From the NCBI RefSeq assembly GCF_001757995.1, contig NZ_LXLV01000064.1, forward strand, positions 62,001-126,000: a stretch of 64,000 nucleotides of DNA, read 5' to 3'. The stretch comes from Bacillus mycoides (lineage in GTDB: Bacteria; Bacillota; Bacilli; Bacillales; Bacillaceae_G). The notes under the pieces are model-generated. The model saw only the letters and a list, made by a program, of their open reading frames with translations. It did not search any database and had not been told where the DNA came from. The first letter of the stretch is position 1; each line of letters begins with the position of its first letter. A program made the position numbers and the translations under genes. This document shows, one piece after another, positions 1 through 11,380 of the stretch.

Positions 1-297
1 ATTGTTGTCGGCGATCCGAAAAGTAACAACTCAAACCGTTTAGCACAAGTATCACAAGAAATCGCTGGTACGAAAGCATACCGCGTTGCAGACGTAAGTG
101 AAATCCAATTAGAGTGGCTACAAGGTATCGAAAATGTTGCAGTTACAGCGGGTGCTTCTACTCCAACACCAATCACAAAAGAAGTTATTGCTTTCTTAGA
201 GCAATATGATCCGATGAATCCAGCTACATGGGACAGAACTCGAAATGTACCACTCCAAAAGATATTGCCACGTGTAAAAGTAAAAAAACAACAATAA
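1..297 (+). CDS. ispH: IspH (LytB), 4-hydroxy-3-methylbut-2-enyl diphosphate reductase, C-terminal part only
   Basis: The window opens inside this gene; 98 C-terminal residues remain and end at TAA 295-297. IspH is the iron-sulfur enzyme of the last MEP-pathway step, making IPP and DMAPP. The visible part carries the family's TAGAS motif followed by [11 protein letters not shown], typical of the IspH C-terminus (substrate-binding Ser and a terminal helix). The start and the Fe-S cysteines lie outside the window. It is convergent with the yqfO-trmK pair and separated from it by a shared hairpin. Confidence 0.93.
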   Translation: MVVGDPKSNNSNRLAQVSQEIAGTKAYRVADVSEIQLEWLQGIENVAVTAGASTPTPITKEVIAFLEQYDPMNPATWDRTRNVPLQKILPRVKVKKQQ

Positions 298-300
298 CAA

Positions 301-336
301 AAACCGTTGCCTACATGAGCAACGGTTTTTATTTTT
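301..336. terminator. Intrinsic terminator between ispH and yqfO
   Basis: AACCGTTGC and GCAACGGTT form a stem around a short loop, followed on the plus strand by a T-rich run. It lies between convergent genes and probably ends ispH; it may also serve yqfO from the other side. Confidence 0.8.
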
Positions 337-337
337 C

Positions 338-1459
338 TTATACAAATGTGAAAGGATCCGTATGTAACTGTGAAGCATAAATTTGTACATCGAAATTCTT
401 TTCATCTACTTTGGCTTGCAATTGTTTTTGTACACCTTGCTTCATTACTTTTTCAACGTTATGTCCTGGATCGACTATATTTAAACCAATCATCATCGCA
501 TCGTGAGCAACATGATAATACATATCACCTGTTACATATACATCTGCTCCTTTAAATTTCGCTTGGTTTATATATTTATTACCGTCACCACCAAGTACAG
601 CTACTTTACGCACTTTATCATCTAACTTCCCAACAACTCTTGCACCCTTTACATGTAATGACTGTTTCACATGTGAAGCAAACTGCCCAAGCGTCATTTC
701 TTCTTGTAAATACCCTATTTTACCAAGACCTAATGTTTCACCTTTATTATCAAGCGGATACACATCATATGCTACTTCTTCATATGGATGAGCTACCAAC
801 ATCTCTTTAATAACTTTTCTTTGTAGTGAAGCTGGAATAATCGTTTCGATCCGCACCTCTTCTACACGCTCTAACTGTCCAGTTTCCCCTATATAAGGTT
901 TTGTCCCTTCTTGAGGCATAAACGTACCCACCCCTTCGCTACCGAACGTACAGTGGCTATAATTACCGATATGGCCAGCTCCCGCATCTCCAAGAGCTTT
1001 GCGCACGTCTTCTGCATGGGTTACTGGAACAAATACAACAATTTTTTTCATTTCTTCTGCATATGTAGGAGCTAACACTTCTGTATTTTGTAACCCTAAC
1101 GCATCAGCAAGTAAATCATTTACCCCACCCTTAGCAATATCTACATTTGTATGTGCGGCATAAATTGCAATATCATTTTTAATACATGTTTCAATAATTC
1201 TTCCGTACGCCTTATCTGTATGAATCGCTTTTAACGGATTAAAAATTAAAGGGTGATGTGCAATAATGACATTCGCTCCTAATTGAATCGCCTCATTCAC
1301 AACTTCCTCCGTTACATCTAACGCAATTAATACGTGCTGGACAGGTTTATTAAGCGCTCCAATCTGTAAGCCAATCTTATCCCCTTCCATCGCTAAATGC
1401 TTCGGATACATACTTTCAAATAAAGAAATAATTTCATGGCCATTTGGAATTTTACTCAT
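338..1459 (-). CDS. yqfO: Nif3-like dinuclear metal centre protein (YqfO)
   Basis: 373 residues, the long Bacillus form of the NIF3/DUF34 family. The N-terminal metal-binding part shows IIAHHPLIF and AAHTNVD. The C-terminal part shows VTGDMYYHVAHDA and DPGHNVEK, which supply the remaining His/Asp/Glu ligands. Between them (about residues 130-240) is the PII/CutA-like insertion typical of Gram-positive members. The biochemical role is not firmly established; GTP cyclohydrolase-like and metal-insertion roles have been proposed. The start overlaps the trmK stop by 4 nt (ATGA), so the two are translationally coupled. Confidence 0.9.
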   Translation of the reverse strand: MSKIPNGHEIISLFESMYPKHLAMEGDKIGLQIGALNKPVQHVLIALDVTEEVVNEAIQLGANVIIAHHPLIFNPLKAIHTDKAYGRIIETCIKNDIAIYAAHTNVDIAKGGVNDLLADALGLQNTEVLAPTYAEEMKKIVVFVPVTHAEDVRKALGDAGAGHIGNYSHCTFGSEGVGTFMPQEGTKPYIGETGQLERVEEVRIETIIPASLQRKVIKEMLVAHPYEEVAYDVYPLDNKGETLGLGKIGYLQEEMTLGQFASHVKQSLHVKGARVVGKLDDKVRKVAVLGGDGNKYINQAKFKGADVYVTGDMYYHVAHDAMMIGLNIVDPGHNVEKVMKQGVQKQLQAKVDEKNFDVQIYASQLHTDPFTFV

Positions 1460-2163
1460 GATAAAACCTCCCCTATCATTTTCATTTTCGCTTCTACTTC
1501 TGCACGTTTCGCTTTTGTCTCTTCAGACTCTGCCGCGCGCTCTAACTGTTTTAAAATATTTTGGAAGTTTTTCAATTCTCCTTCCCACTTTTCAACAAAA
1601 GCCTCACTTGTTTCTCTTATTAAAAACGGACCCATAAATAATTCCGCTTGTTTATTATCAGAGTAAGGTGCTACGACATCTCCTCGCTCCCCAACTAAAA
1701 TTTCGTAAATTTTCCCATCTTCTTTTACGATTTTTTCATGGATAAGCTCCCAGCTATTCTCAATAAACCATTCACGAATATGGTGCGCAGCAATATTCGG
1801 CTGTAAAATTAAACGTGTTACACCTTCTAATTTTTCTTTACCACTTTCTAAAATGTCACGAATTAACGCTCCACCCATACCAGCAATCGTAATAACATCT
1901 ACTTCTCCTGGTGTAATAACAGCTAATCCACTACCTTTACGAACGTCTACTTTATCTTTCAAACCACTTTCAGCTACAGTTGCTTGTGCAGAGCGAAACG
2001 GCCCATCTACAACTTCTCCTGCAACTGCTTTTGTAGCAATATTATTTATAATTGCATAACACGGTAAATACGCATGATCCGATCCAATATCAGCTACTGT
2101 AGATCCTACTGGAATCTCCCGCACAACTTCTTCTAATCGTTTTGAAAGCTTTACTTCATTCAT
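1456..2163 (-). CDS. trmK: tRNA (adenine(22)-N1)-methyltransferase TrmK
   Basis: 235 residues. A class I SAM methyltransferase with motif I VADIGSDHAYLP near residue 24, IAGMGGALIRDIL near residue 95 and the family's NIAAHHIREWF. TrmK makes m1A22 in the D-arm of bacterial tRNAs. A coiled, charged C-terminal helix is visible at about 190-230, as in YqfN homologues. It forms an operon with the downstream yqfO. In B. subtilis both follow rpoD and cccA, as here. Confidence 0.92.
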   Translation of the reverse strand: MNEVKLSKRLEEVVREIPVGSTVADIGSDHAYLPCYAIINNIATKAVAGEVVDGPFRSAQATVAESGLKDKVDVRKGSGLAVITPGEVDVITIAGMGGALIRDILESGKEKLEGVTRLILQPNIAAHHIREWFIENSWELIHEKIVKEDGKIYEILVGERGDVVAPYSDNKQAELFMGPFLIRETSEAFVEKWEGELKNFQNILKQLERAAESEETKAKRAEVEAKMKMIGEVLS

Positions 2164-2282
2164 GTATTTCCATTACTCCTTCTCTTATCAGTCTGTCTCC
2201 ATGATAATGAATTTATAGTAGTTGTTGCAAGTCCATAACAATACTTCAATTCTCTATTACTAATCGTATTTTAGAAAGTATA

Positions 2283-2318
2283 GAAAAACAAGCCTTTTGC
2301 ACAAAAGCAAAAGGCTTG
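2283..2318 (-). terminator. Terminator of cccA
   Basis: A 12-bp stem (2289-2300 with 2307-2318) is followed on the minus strand by TTTTT. It lies just past the cccA stop codon and separates cccA from trmK. Confidence 0.85.
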
Positions 2319-2330
2319 TAATACGAAACT

Positions 2331-2687
2331 TTATTTTTTCTTCGATAACCAATCAGCTACTTTTGCCGCTTGATCAGCTGGAACTATATTTGGCGGCATA
2401 TTTCCTTTTCCTTTTGAAAGAACTTCTTTAATTTCATCTTTCGAAAGTTTCCCACCAATTTTTTGTAAATTAGGTCCTACCGCCCCTTGTAGCTGGTCAC
2501 CGTGACAGCTCGTACAACTTTGCTTCACTATATCCTCTGGCTTTGATGCTGTTTGTGCTGGTTTCCCGCCATTTTTTGCATCAGCTAACTCTTTAGATTT
2601 ATTTAGCCCTTGAAATGAAAATACAAACATAACGATAATACCTAATGCTGCAATAAGAGCGAACGGAATCAGCGGATTACGTTTCAT
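2331..2687 (-). CDS. cccA: Membrane-anchored cytochrome c-550
   Basis: 118 residues. One N-terminal membrane segment at about 7-27 is followed by a flexible linker and a single class I cytochrome c domain. The haem site CTSCH is at C58/C61/H62 and the sixth-ligand Met is in GNMPPNIV. The domain faces outside the membrane and carries electrons to the terminal oxidase. Homologous to B. subtilis CccA, which also sits beside sigA. The start is preceded by a GGGGAG ribosome site. Confidence 0.92.
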   Translation of the reverse strand: MKRNPLIPFALIAALGIIVMFVFSFQGLNKSKELADAKNGGKPAQTASKPEDIVKQSCTSCHGDQLQGAVGPNLQKIGGKLSKDEIKEVLSKGKGNMPPNIVPADQAAKVADWLSKKK

Positions 2688-3027
2688 ATCTCTTCTCCCC
2701 CCTCTATACCCCTAAATAGTTAGATGATTCAGTCATTTATATTGTACTTGAAAACGCTCTATCAGAAAAGAGTAAACTGCTACTTGTTAAAAAAATTCCA
2801 TAAATTCAGTTTATTTATTTTCACTATCAGATCGCATATTATTTCGATAATTATTAACGTTTCTCATCATATTTTTTACTTTTCTACATATTATTTTGTA
2901 TAGAATACACAAAATTAATCGAAAAATCTAAAAATGAGCATTTGCAAATCAAAAGACAATTCTGTAAAATAAATTACAAGAAATTGTAATCGTTGCCGAT
3001 AGCTAAATGTTAACAAAAATTAACAAA
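2688..3027. other. Gene-free interval between cccA and the rpoD terminator
   Basis: About 340 bases of AT-rich DNA with no ORF that has a ribosome site. It should hold the cccA promoter on the minus strand, but I see no convincing -35/-10 pair. No hairpin or repeat stands out. Confidence 0.6.
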
Positions 3028-3063
3028 ATAAAAAAGTTTACTTCACAATCGTGAAGTAAACTT
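3028..3063 (-). terminator. Terminator of the dnaG-rpoD operon
   Basis: A perfect 13-bp stem (3034-3046 with 3051-3063) has a 4-nt loop and a T-run on the minus strand. It directly follows rpoD. Confidence 0.9.
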
Positions 3064-3072
3064 AAAAATAAC

Positions 3073-4200
3073 CTATTCTAAGAAATCTTTAAGACGTTTA
3101 CTACGGCTTGGATGTCTTAATTTGCGAAGTGCTTTTGCTTCAATTTGACGAATACGTTCTCTCGTTACGCCGAATACTTTCCCAACTTCTTCAAGCGTAC
3201 GAGTTCGTCCATCGTCTAAGCCAAAACGAAGACGCAGAACATTTTCTTCACGATCTGTTAGTGTATCTAACACATCTTCCAATTGTTCTTTTAGCAATTC
3301 ATACGCTGCATGGTCCGCAGGCGATGTTGCTTCTTGGTCTTCAATAAAGTCACCTAAATGGGAGTCATCTTCTTCACCAATTGGTGTTTCCAGAGAAACT
3401 GGCTCCTGTGCAATTTTTAAGATTTCGCGTACTTTTTCTGGAGCAAGATCCATTTCTTCACCAATCTCTTCAGGAGATGGTTCGCGTCCTAAATCTTGTA
3501 ATAATTGACGTTGTACACGAATTAACTTATTAATTGTTTCAACCATATGAACTGGAATACGAATTGTTCGCGCTTGGTCTGCAATCGCACGTGTAATAGC
3601 TTGGCGAATCCACCAAGTTGCATACGTACTAAATTTAAAACCTTTACGATAGTCGAACTTTTCAACCGCTTTAATTAGACCCATATTTCCTTCCTGGATT
3701 AAGTCTAAGAAAAGCATACCGCGGCCCACGTAGCGCTTTGCAATACTTACTACAAGACGTAAGTTTGCTTCTGCAAGACGGCGTTTTGCTTCTTCATCGC
3801 CTTCTTCAATACGTGTCGCAAGTCGAATTTCTTCTTCAGCGGATAGTAAGTCTACACGGCCAATTTCTTTTAAGTACATACGAACAGGGTCATTGATTTT
3901 CACACCTGGTGGCACACTTAAATCATTGAGGTCGAATTCTTCTTCCGTTTTTGTAATTTGGCGATTATTAGGACCTTCGTCGTTTTCATTGTCACCAACT
4001 AAGTCAATTCCTTGCTCACCTAAATATTCATAATATTCATCCATCTGGTCGGATTCAATTTCAAATCCATTCATGCGTTCTGCAATCTCTTCATATGTAA
4101 GAACGCCACGTTTTTTTCCAAGCTCAGTGAGTTGTTCTTTCACTTGCTCAAGGGTCATTTCAGTTTCAATTTGTTTAGAACGAGCTGGTTTATCAGCCAT
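3073..4200 (-). CDS. rpoD: RNA polymerase primary sigma factor SigA (RpoD)
   Basis: 375 residues, normal for Bacillus SigA. Region 1.1 occupies about 10-80; region 1.2 starts at [11 protein letters not shown]. Region 2.3/2.4 ([17 protein letters not shown]) reads the -10 element, and region 4.2 ([24 protein letters not shown]) reads the -35. The ribosome site AAGGAGGGG precedes the ATG. It is the last gene of the dnaG-rpoD (sigma) operon, 59 nt after dnaG. Confidence 0.98.
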   Translation of the reverse strand: MADKPARSKQIETEMTLEQVKEQLTELGKKRGVLTYEEIAERMNGFEIESDQMDEYYEYLGEQGIDLVGDNENDEGPNNRQITKTEEEFDLNDLSVPPGVKINDPVRMYLKEIGRVDLLSAEEEIRLATRIEEGDEEAKRRLAEANLRLVVSIAKRYVGRGMLFLDLIQEGNMGLIKAVEKFDYRKGFKFSTYATWWIRQAITRAIADQARTIRIPVHMVETINKLIRVQRQLLQDLGREPSPEEIGEEMDLAPEKVREILKIAQEPVSLETPIGEEDDSHLGDFIEDQEATSPADHAAYELLKEQLEDVLDTLTDREENVLRLRFGLDDGRTRTLEEVGKVFGVTRERIRQIEAKALRKLRHPSRSKRLKDFLE

Positions 4201-4259
4201 CTGTTCCCCTCCTTACGCGAGATACAAACATTCATTATACTAAAATTTTATCAAAAAAG

Positions 4260-6062
4260 CTATTTTCTTGCTTTTTGACTTTGTAAATATGCCACATAAT
4301 ATTTAGCAGCCTCTACAGGATCTGTTTTTTCCATTTGTTTTACTTTAAAGATAATTTCCATCTTTTCAAGTTTCTCTTTATGGCGTCTTAACGCCTCCAA
4401 ATGACCTTGTAACGCTTCTTCTGTGTACTCTGGATTAATAAATTCATCCGTCGAAATATCAGTGATAATATTTTTCAACCTTTCATCAGAGAGCCAACTT
4501 AAAAATGTTCCGACTGAAGGTTCATTTCCCTTTTCATAATATGCGTATAGTTCATATAAAATCCCTTTATGTTCTTCTGTATAAAAATCTTCTATATGAG
4601 GTTCCATACGTACTGTCACTTCTGCACTTTGCAACATATGGTAAATAATTTCTCTTTCTGCTCTTTCAAAACCTGTTAACTTCGGCTTCGTTTGAACAAT
4701 TTGAGATGGCTTAGAAACCTGCTTTATTTGTTTTTGTTGTACCTTTTGTTCTTTGCGATATTGGTGCAATTGATTCAAAAGTGTTTCCATTGAATACGAA
4801 AATTCTTGCGATAATGATTTTAAATATGATTCCGCCTGCATCGCATCCTGTAGCAATGATAACTCTTTTAAAACACTTTTTACATATTCTTCTTTGCCAG
4901 ACTCATCTTGCAAATTTTTCCCTAAACGCAAATAATTTATTTTGAAACCAACAAAACTTATACTTGATTTCACAAGATTTTCAAAAGCGGTTGTCCCATA
5001 TTGTTGCACATATTCATCAGGGTCAAGCTTATCTGGCAAGGATGTAACTTTCACTTGGCAACCAACTTGCAATAGTAATTGCCCTGCTTTCATCGTCGCT
5101 TCTCGCCCTGCTTTATCACCATCATAGCAAAGAACAACAGTTTCAACGTTACGTCGCAGAAGTTTCGCTTGTTCTTCAGTTAAGGCTGTTCCCATTGTCG
5201 CAACAGCTTCTTCCACACCACTTTTCACCGCGGCTAGCACATCTGCATAACCTTCAAAAAGGACAACCTGCCCACGTTTTCTAATAAACGGCCTTGCTTG
5301 GTGGAAATTATACAGCAGCTTACTTTTGTAAAAAATCGGTGTTTCAGGGCTATTTAAATATTTTGGAGTGTCATCTCCTAACGCCCTTCCACTAAACGCT
5401 ATCACCTTACCTTGTAAAGTATAAATCGGAAACATAACTCTTCCGCGGAAGCGGTCATAATGACTGCCATCCTTCTCACTTCTTACAAGAAGGCCAGCTT
5501 GTTCCATACTAGATAGCGACAAACCTCTTTTTTGTAAAATTTTCGTTGCTGCATCCCAAGCTTGTGATGCATAACCAATTTCAAATTTCTCAATCATCTC
5601 TTTTGTAATACCACGTTTTAATAAATATGAAAGTGCTTCATTTCCTTCTTCTGTATTTACTAATAAATGATGATAATACTTTTTCAAAAGTTCATGAGCC
5701 TGTTGCATGATGACAGTGTCATCAGATATGTCTTGTTGTTGTTGTTGTCCTTGCCCTGATGTATATTCTGCAACTGCAATTCCATTTCTTTCGCCAAGCT
5801 TTTGAACAGCCTCGGTGAAAGCAAGTCCTTCCATTTTCATAAGAAAAGAAAAGACATTTCCCCCTTCTCCACATCCGAAGCAATGAAAAATTTGCTTATC
5901 AGATGAAACAGAGAATGAAGGAGAATTTTCACCATGAAATGGACAAAGGCCGAAATAGTTACGTCCCTGCTTTCTAAGTTGAACATACTCACCAATCACT
6001 TCTACAATATCAGATGATGTCCGAATCTGTTCAACAACTTCTTCGGGAATTCTGTTCCCCAT
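4260..6062 (-). CDS. dnaG: DNA primase
   Basis: 600 residues. The N-terminal zinc-binding domain uses C40, H43, C61 and C64 (CPFH...CFGC). The catalytic core with its Toprim fold shows EGYADVLA and YDGDKAGREA, the acidic metal ligands. A Q-rich linker precedes the C-terminal helicase-binding domain (about 460-600), which contacts DnaB/DnaC helicase. It makes RNA primers at the replication fork. GGAGATGGAG lies before the ATG. It is cotranscribed with rpoD. Confidence 0.97.
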   Translation of the reverse strand: MGNRIPEEVVEQIRTSSDIVEVIGEYVQLRKQGRNYFGLCPFHGENSPSFSVSSDKQIFHCFGCGEGGNVFSFLMKMEGLAFTEAVQKLGERNGIAVAEYTSGQGQQQQQDISDDTVIMQQAHELLKKYYHHLLVNTEEGNEALSYLLKRGITKEMIEKFEIGYASQAWDAATKILQKRGLSLSSMEQAGLLVRSEKDGSHYDRFRGRVMFPIYTLQGKVIAFSGRALGDDTPKYLNSPETPIFYKSKLLYNFHQARPFIRKRGQVVLFEGYADVLAAVKSGVEEAVATMGTALTEEQAKLLRRNVETVVLCYDGDKAGREATMKAGQLLLQVGCQVKVTSLPDKLDPDEYVQQYGTTAFENLVKSSISFVGFKINYLRLGKNLQDESGKEEYVKSVLKELSLLQDAMQAESYLKSLSQEFSYSMETLLNQLHQYRKEQKVQQKQIKQVSKPSQIVQTKPKLTGFERAEREIIYHMLQSAEVTVRMEPHIEDFYTEEHKGILYELYAYYEKGNEPSVGTFLSWLSDERLKNIITDISTDEFINPEYTEEALQGHLEALRRHKEKLEKMEIIFKVKQMEKTDPVEAAKYYVAYLQSQKARK

Positions 6063-6119
6063 AACTCCATCTCCGTGTCGTATTTTGTATTCGATATAAA
6101 TTAAAAGATTCCTTTATAA

Positions 6120-6555
6120 TTCGACAATATTTTTTCTAAATTTGTTAGAAAGTACTGTCGATCACATTGTGTAAACGATTTTGGACCTTTCGTATAAGTC
6201 CCCAGTCTGCGTAAATCCGCAGATACATACTACTATATAAAATTGTATCCATCTGCTCATCTGTTACAAATGTATCTCTTGGAGACAATACATATACTCC
6301 TTTTTCACAAGAAGACTAGCAAGCACCATATCCTGTATGATCATGAGATCTGTAGCTTTTGCATGTTGATAAATATAAAAGTCAACTTCATCTTGCTCAG
6401 AATCTACATAGACCCAATTGCCTTGCTGTTTTCTTGAACGATGAGCATAGGATGCGACAAACAAAATTTCGACATAAAATTTTGTTCCAACTTGCACAAT
6501 TGCATTCTTCACGGGACACGCATCTGCATCAACTAATATCTTAACTGATGTTTTG
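6120..6555 (-). pseudogene. yqxD: yqxD/YaiI family (DUF188) pseudogene
   Basis: The conserved N-terminus KILVDADACPVK reads from about 6551, but its frame has no ATG/GTG/TTG between an upstream TAG and the motif. The frame continues to VDSEQDEVDFYI...DLMIIQDMVLASLLVKK, then shifts at a run of five T (6301-6305, plus strand), where one extra base would restore GVYVLSPRDTFVTDEQMD. A second shift near 6208 restores the family's TKGPKSFT ending. It occupies the B. subtilis yqxD position beside dnaG. Three lesions make a functional product unlikely; an internal GTG at 6512 opens only an 82-codon fragment. Confidence 0.85.
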
Positions 6556-6919
6556 CATATTTCTGTATTCTACATCCCTTCTGTGAATCCTTCCATAATG
6601 TGCGTTTTCTTGTCTAGATTTTGTCGATTTAACGTAAATACATGTCTTTTTCGAAAATCCTATCCCTAGTTTATTCTGAAAAATTAAAGTCTAAACGTAA
6701 AATATAGGTTTTTATCACAATTTTTTATTATAATATATTTTCTTCAACTACGCTACATATCCCTTTAATTTTCATCTTACATTTAAAGATAACGAAATCG
6801 TTCCTTTAGCATAATTAAAAAACAGAAGAATATAAGTATAACCATTCCGCTATATTCTATTACTAAGCCGAAAGTCCATGCTCTACTTCGCATCTTCCTC
6901 TATCGCCTTCTCACGAGCG
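6556..6919. other. Gene-free interval between the yqxD remnant and the PPDK regulator
   Basis: About 360 AT-rich bases with no ORF backed by a ribosome site. It probably carries the promoter of the dnaG-rpoD operon, read toward lower coordinates, but I could not pick one with confidence. Confidence 0.5.
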
Positions 6920-6949
6920 AAAAAAACACATTCACCTTTGGTAAATGTG
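6920..6949 (-). terminator. Terminator of the PPDK regulator gene
   Basis: A 10-bp stem with one mismatch (6927-6936 with 6940-6949) and T7 on the minus strand directly follows the stop codon at 6950. Confidence 0.75.
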
Positions 6950-7771
<822 letters not shown>

Positions 7772-7791
7772 TCACTTTAAACAAATTACAC

Positions 7792-8427
7792 TTATTCGTT
7801 ATTTACTAAATTTACAAACGCACGTGTAATATTTGTTTTTGTAATTCGCCCAATCACTTCTAAACCCTGTTTCGTATCCTTTACAACTGGCATCGCATCA
7901 ATCTGTCTTTCTATTAATTCCATCGCAATATCATATAAAGAATCCTCCCTGCGACACATCGCAATGTTTGGCATTCTTGTCATGATAATATTAACCGGAA
8001 GAGAGGTTAAATCCTGCTTTCCTAAGCTAGCTCGTAATAAATCTTTACGAGATACAACACCAACTAATAAAGTAGATTGATCTACAACAAATAATGTACC
8101 AACGTCCTCTAGAAACATAGTACAGATTGCATCGTATACTGATACATTTTTATCAATTACAGCCGGTCTAGATTGATAATCTTGCACTTTAATTTTCTTA
8201 ACAGCTTCAGATAATAGCTGTCCCCCAGTTTTACCCGTATAAAAATAACCTACGCGTGGACGCGCTTCTAAATAACCAGCCATCGTTAAAATTGCCAAGT
8301 CTGGTCTTAGCGTTGCACGTGTTAAACCCAATTGCGCAGCAATTGACTCCCCTGTAATAGGACCGTGATCTTTTACAATCTGAATGATATGTTCTTGCCG
8401 TTTATTCAGCTCTATGATAATCACCAC
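7792..8427 (-). CDS. ccpN: CcpN-type transcriptional repressor (HTH plus two CBS domains)
   Basis: The N-terminal winged helix (about 8-60, LTRATLRPDLAIL recognition region) is followed by two CBS motifs (about 75-205) that sense ATP/ADP. CcpN represses gapB and pckA on glycolytic carbon in B. subtilis. The start is odd: the coordinates use the first in-frame GTG (8427). However, a near-perfect Shine-Dalgarno (AAAGGTGGTGAT) overlaps the two GTG codons, so initiation more likely occurs at ATC 8418 or ATA 8415. The B. subtilis protein also begins just before IELNKRQEHI. It is followed by yqfL. Confidence 0.88.
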   Translation of the reverse strand: MVIIIELNKRQEHIIQIVKDHGPITGESIAAQLGLTRATLRPDLAILTMAGYLEARPRVGYFYTGKTGGQLLSEAVKKIKVQDYQSRPAVIDKNVSVYDAICTMFLEDVGTLFVVDQSTLLVGVVSRKDLLRASLGKQDLTSLPVNIIMTRMPNIAMCRREDSLYDIAMELIERQIDAMPVVKDTKQGLEVIGRITKTNITRAFVNLVNNE

Positions 8428-8504
8428 CTTTAATGCACAACGAAAAAAGTTATACTATCTCTTAAATATTATATACTAAATATGCTATTCGAAAAAGAAA
8501 GTAT

Positions 8505-8532
8505 GTAAAAAGGACCGTTTACGGCCCTTTTT
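8505..8532 (-). terminator. Terminator of recO
   Basis: AAAAAGG-CCG arms around TTTA (8507-8516 with 8522-8532), with a U-rich 3' side on the minus strand. The stem overlaps the recO stop codon. Confidence 0.75.
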
Positions 8533-9277
8533 ATATTTGAAACTTATCAAGTTGTTCCAAAAAACGCCTTGTTTTCAAATAAATCCCACAATATTCATCA
8601 TAATATGTATTCAATACTGTGCGCATTTGTTTTTTTGTACTATCCTTCACCGATACATTACCGAGCCGGTGTAGATCGAAGTGAAAAAAGAGACGTAATA
8701 ATTTATGAACAGCCTCTCCCACCGGAATACGATACGGATCTTGCTCCGCATGACGCGAGCACAGAAAACCGCCTTCCCGGACAGAGAAGGCGACAAAATC
8801 TGTTTCTTGATGACAAATAGCACATGTATCAAAGTACGGATGCATCCCTAATACCGGAAGCATTTTCGTTTGATAAATTAATGATAATACTTCTGGATCA
8901 ACACCCTCACACATATAATGCAACGTTTGATATAACATTTCAAATAAATACGGATTATGCTTCTTATCTTCTGTTGCTTTATCAGTTAATTCAATAATAA
9001 ATGATGCATAAGCAGTTAAAAATATATCCTCGCGAATTTCTTTCATAGATGAAATAATCTCGCCTTGTTGCAAAGTTCCAAGTCCAGATCCCATTTGAAT
9101 AAGAAAATGACCATGTGTCATAAGTTGCGAAATAGCTGCTAACCGACTCTTCGGCTTTTTCGCCCCTCTTGCCATTGCACTTACCTTACCAAATTCCCGT
9201 GAGTATATTGTAATAATCTTATTTGTTTCTCCGTAATCTGTTGTACGGATAACAATGCCCTCAACTTTTTGAAACAT
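8531..9277 (-). CDS. recO: DNA repair protein RecO
   Basis: 248 residues. The N-terminal OB fold ([20 protein letters not shown]) is followed by a helical domain and a zinc site CAIC...CSRH near 150-175. RecO loads RecA on SSB-coated DNA with RecR. The ATG at 9277 is preferred over upstream in-frame codons because GGATGGTGA lies just ahead of it and it matches the family start. In the conserved order recO-yqzL-era. Confidence 0.93.
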   Translation of the reverse strand: MFQKVEGIVIRTTDYGETNKIITIYSREFGKVSAMARGAKKPKSRLAAISQLMTHGHFLIQMGSGLGTLQQGEIISSMKEIREDIFLTAYASFIIELTDKATEDKKHNPYLFEMLYQTLHYMCEGVDPEVLSLIYQTKMLPVLGMHPYFDTCAICHQETDFVAFSVREGGFLCSRHAEQDPYRIPVGEAVHKLLRLFFHFDLHRLGNVSVKDSTKKQMRTVLNTYYDEYCGIYLKTRRFLEQLDKFQI

Positions 9278-9310
9278 GTTCGTCACCATCCAAGGTTTGA
9301 ACAAAACGGG

Positions 9311-9454
9311 TCAAGAAATTGGAGAGTCTAGATGCGCTAACTCCTCTTCATGTTGATCCATCTCATCGTTTACGTCTTTTTCCATTTCTTTCAAAAGCAA
9401 ATACGTTTCAATGCTTCCTGTTTTGGAGAAAAACTTCCAGGTAAAATCTAGCAT
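9311..9454 (-). CDS. yqzL: YqzL family small protein
   Basis: 47 residues beginning MLDFTWKFFSKTGSIETYL, the YqzL signature, with an acidic C-terminal half. The gene sits between era and recO exactly as in B. subtilis. A GGTGGATT ribosome site (minus strand) precedes the ATG. Function unknown. It was found by direct translation of the interval. Confidence 0.85.
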   Translation of the reverse strand: MLDFTWKFFSKTGSIETYLLLKEMEKDVNDEMDQHEEELAHLDSPIS

Positions 9455-9584
9455 AAGAATCCACCTTTCTCAATAAGCGTAGCCTATAAACCAATTTCTT
9501 TTGTTGTTATTAAATTGACCCATTTTGTTCATTTTCATGTGAGAAAAATTTTTCCTAATTTATCAAGGTTCATAAAAACCAATA

Positions 9585-9613
9585 ATCAGTGGATGAACAA
9601 AACATCCACTGAT
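9585..9613 (-). terminator. Probable terminator of era
   Basis: A perfect 11-bp stem (9585-9595 with 9603-9613) lies 18 nt after the era stop. The T-run on the minus strand is interrupted, so strength is uncertain. Confidence 0.6.
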
Positions 9614-9630
9614 CACAACTTTACTTCATA

Positions 9631-10972
<1,342 letters not shown>

Positions 10973-11026
10973 TCATTAAAGGCCTTCACGGCGCTCCCAA
11001 AGCTTAATAAAAGCTTCGGAATGCAA

Positions 11027-11380
11027 CTATACCATATACGGTAAAAAGATAATAGCACCAATTACAGCAGCTATAATTGCAAACAATAAAACTGCTCCCG
11101 CTGCAACATCCTTTGCAATTTTTGCAAACGGATGAATATCGGCGGTTGCTAAGTCTACTGTTTTTTCGATGGCCGTATTCACCATCTCTAAACTCATTAC
11201 AATCCCTATCACAATAAGTAATACAATCCATTCCGTTGTTGTAATATGGAAATAAAAGCCGCAGCATATAACAATGACTGCGGCTAAATAATGAATTTTC
11301 ATATTTCGTTCATGACGAAGACAAAAGTATATACCAGCTATAGCATATCCAAAACTATCTAAAAATTTTCCTTTTTTCAT
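11027..11380 (-). CDS. dgkA: Undecaprenol/diacylglycerol kinase family membrane protein
   Basis: 117 residues with three membrane segments and the family motif [13 protein letters not shown] (catalytic Glu, metal-binding Glu/Asn). In Gram-positive bacteria this family (B. subtilis DgkA/YqfG neighbourhood) phosphorylates mainly undecaprenol. The start overlaps the ybeY stop (ATGA). A hairpin at 10996-11019 follows, but it has no T-run. Confidence 0.9.
   Translation of the reverse strand: MKKGKFLDSFGYAIAGIYFCLRHERNMKIHYLAAVIVICCGFYFHITTTEWIVLLIVIGIVMSLEMVNTAIEKTVDLATADIHPFAKIAKDVAAGAVLLFAIIAAVIGAIIFLPYMV

Noticed and set aside
10996-11019. Hairpin after dgkA as a terminator
   Set aside because: The stem is good, but no T-run follows on the minus strand and cdd lies close downstream, so read-through is more likely.
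11004-11267. 87-codon minus-strand ORF in another frame of dgkA
   Set aside because: Fully inside dgkA with no ribosome site; the true frame has family motifs.
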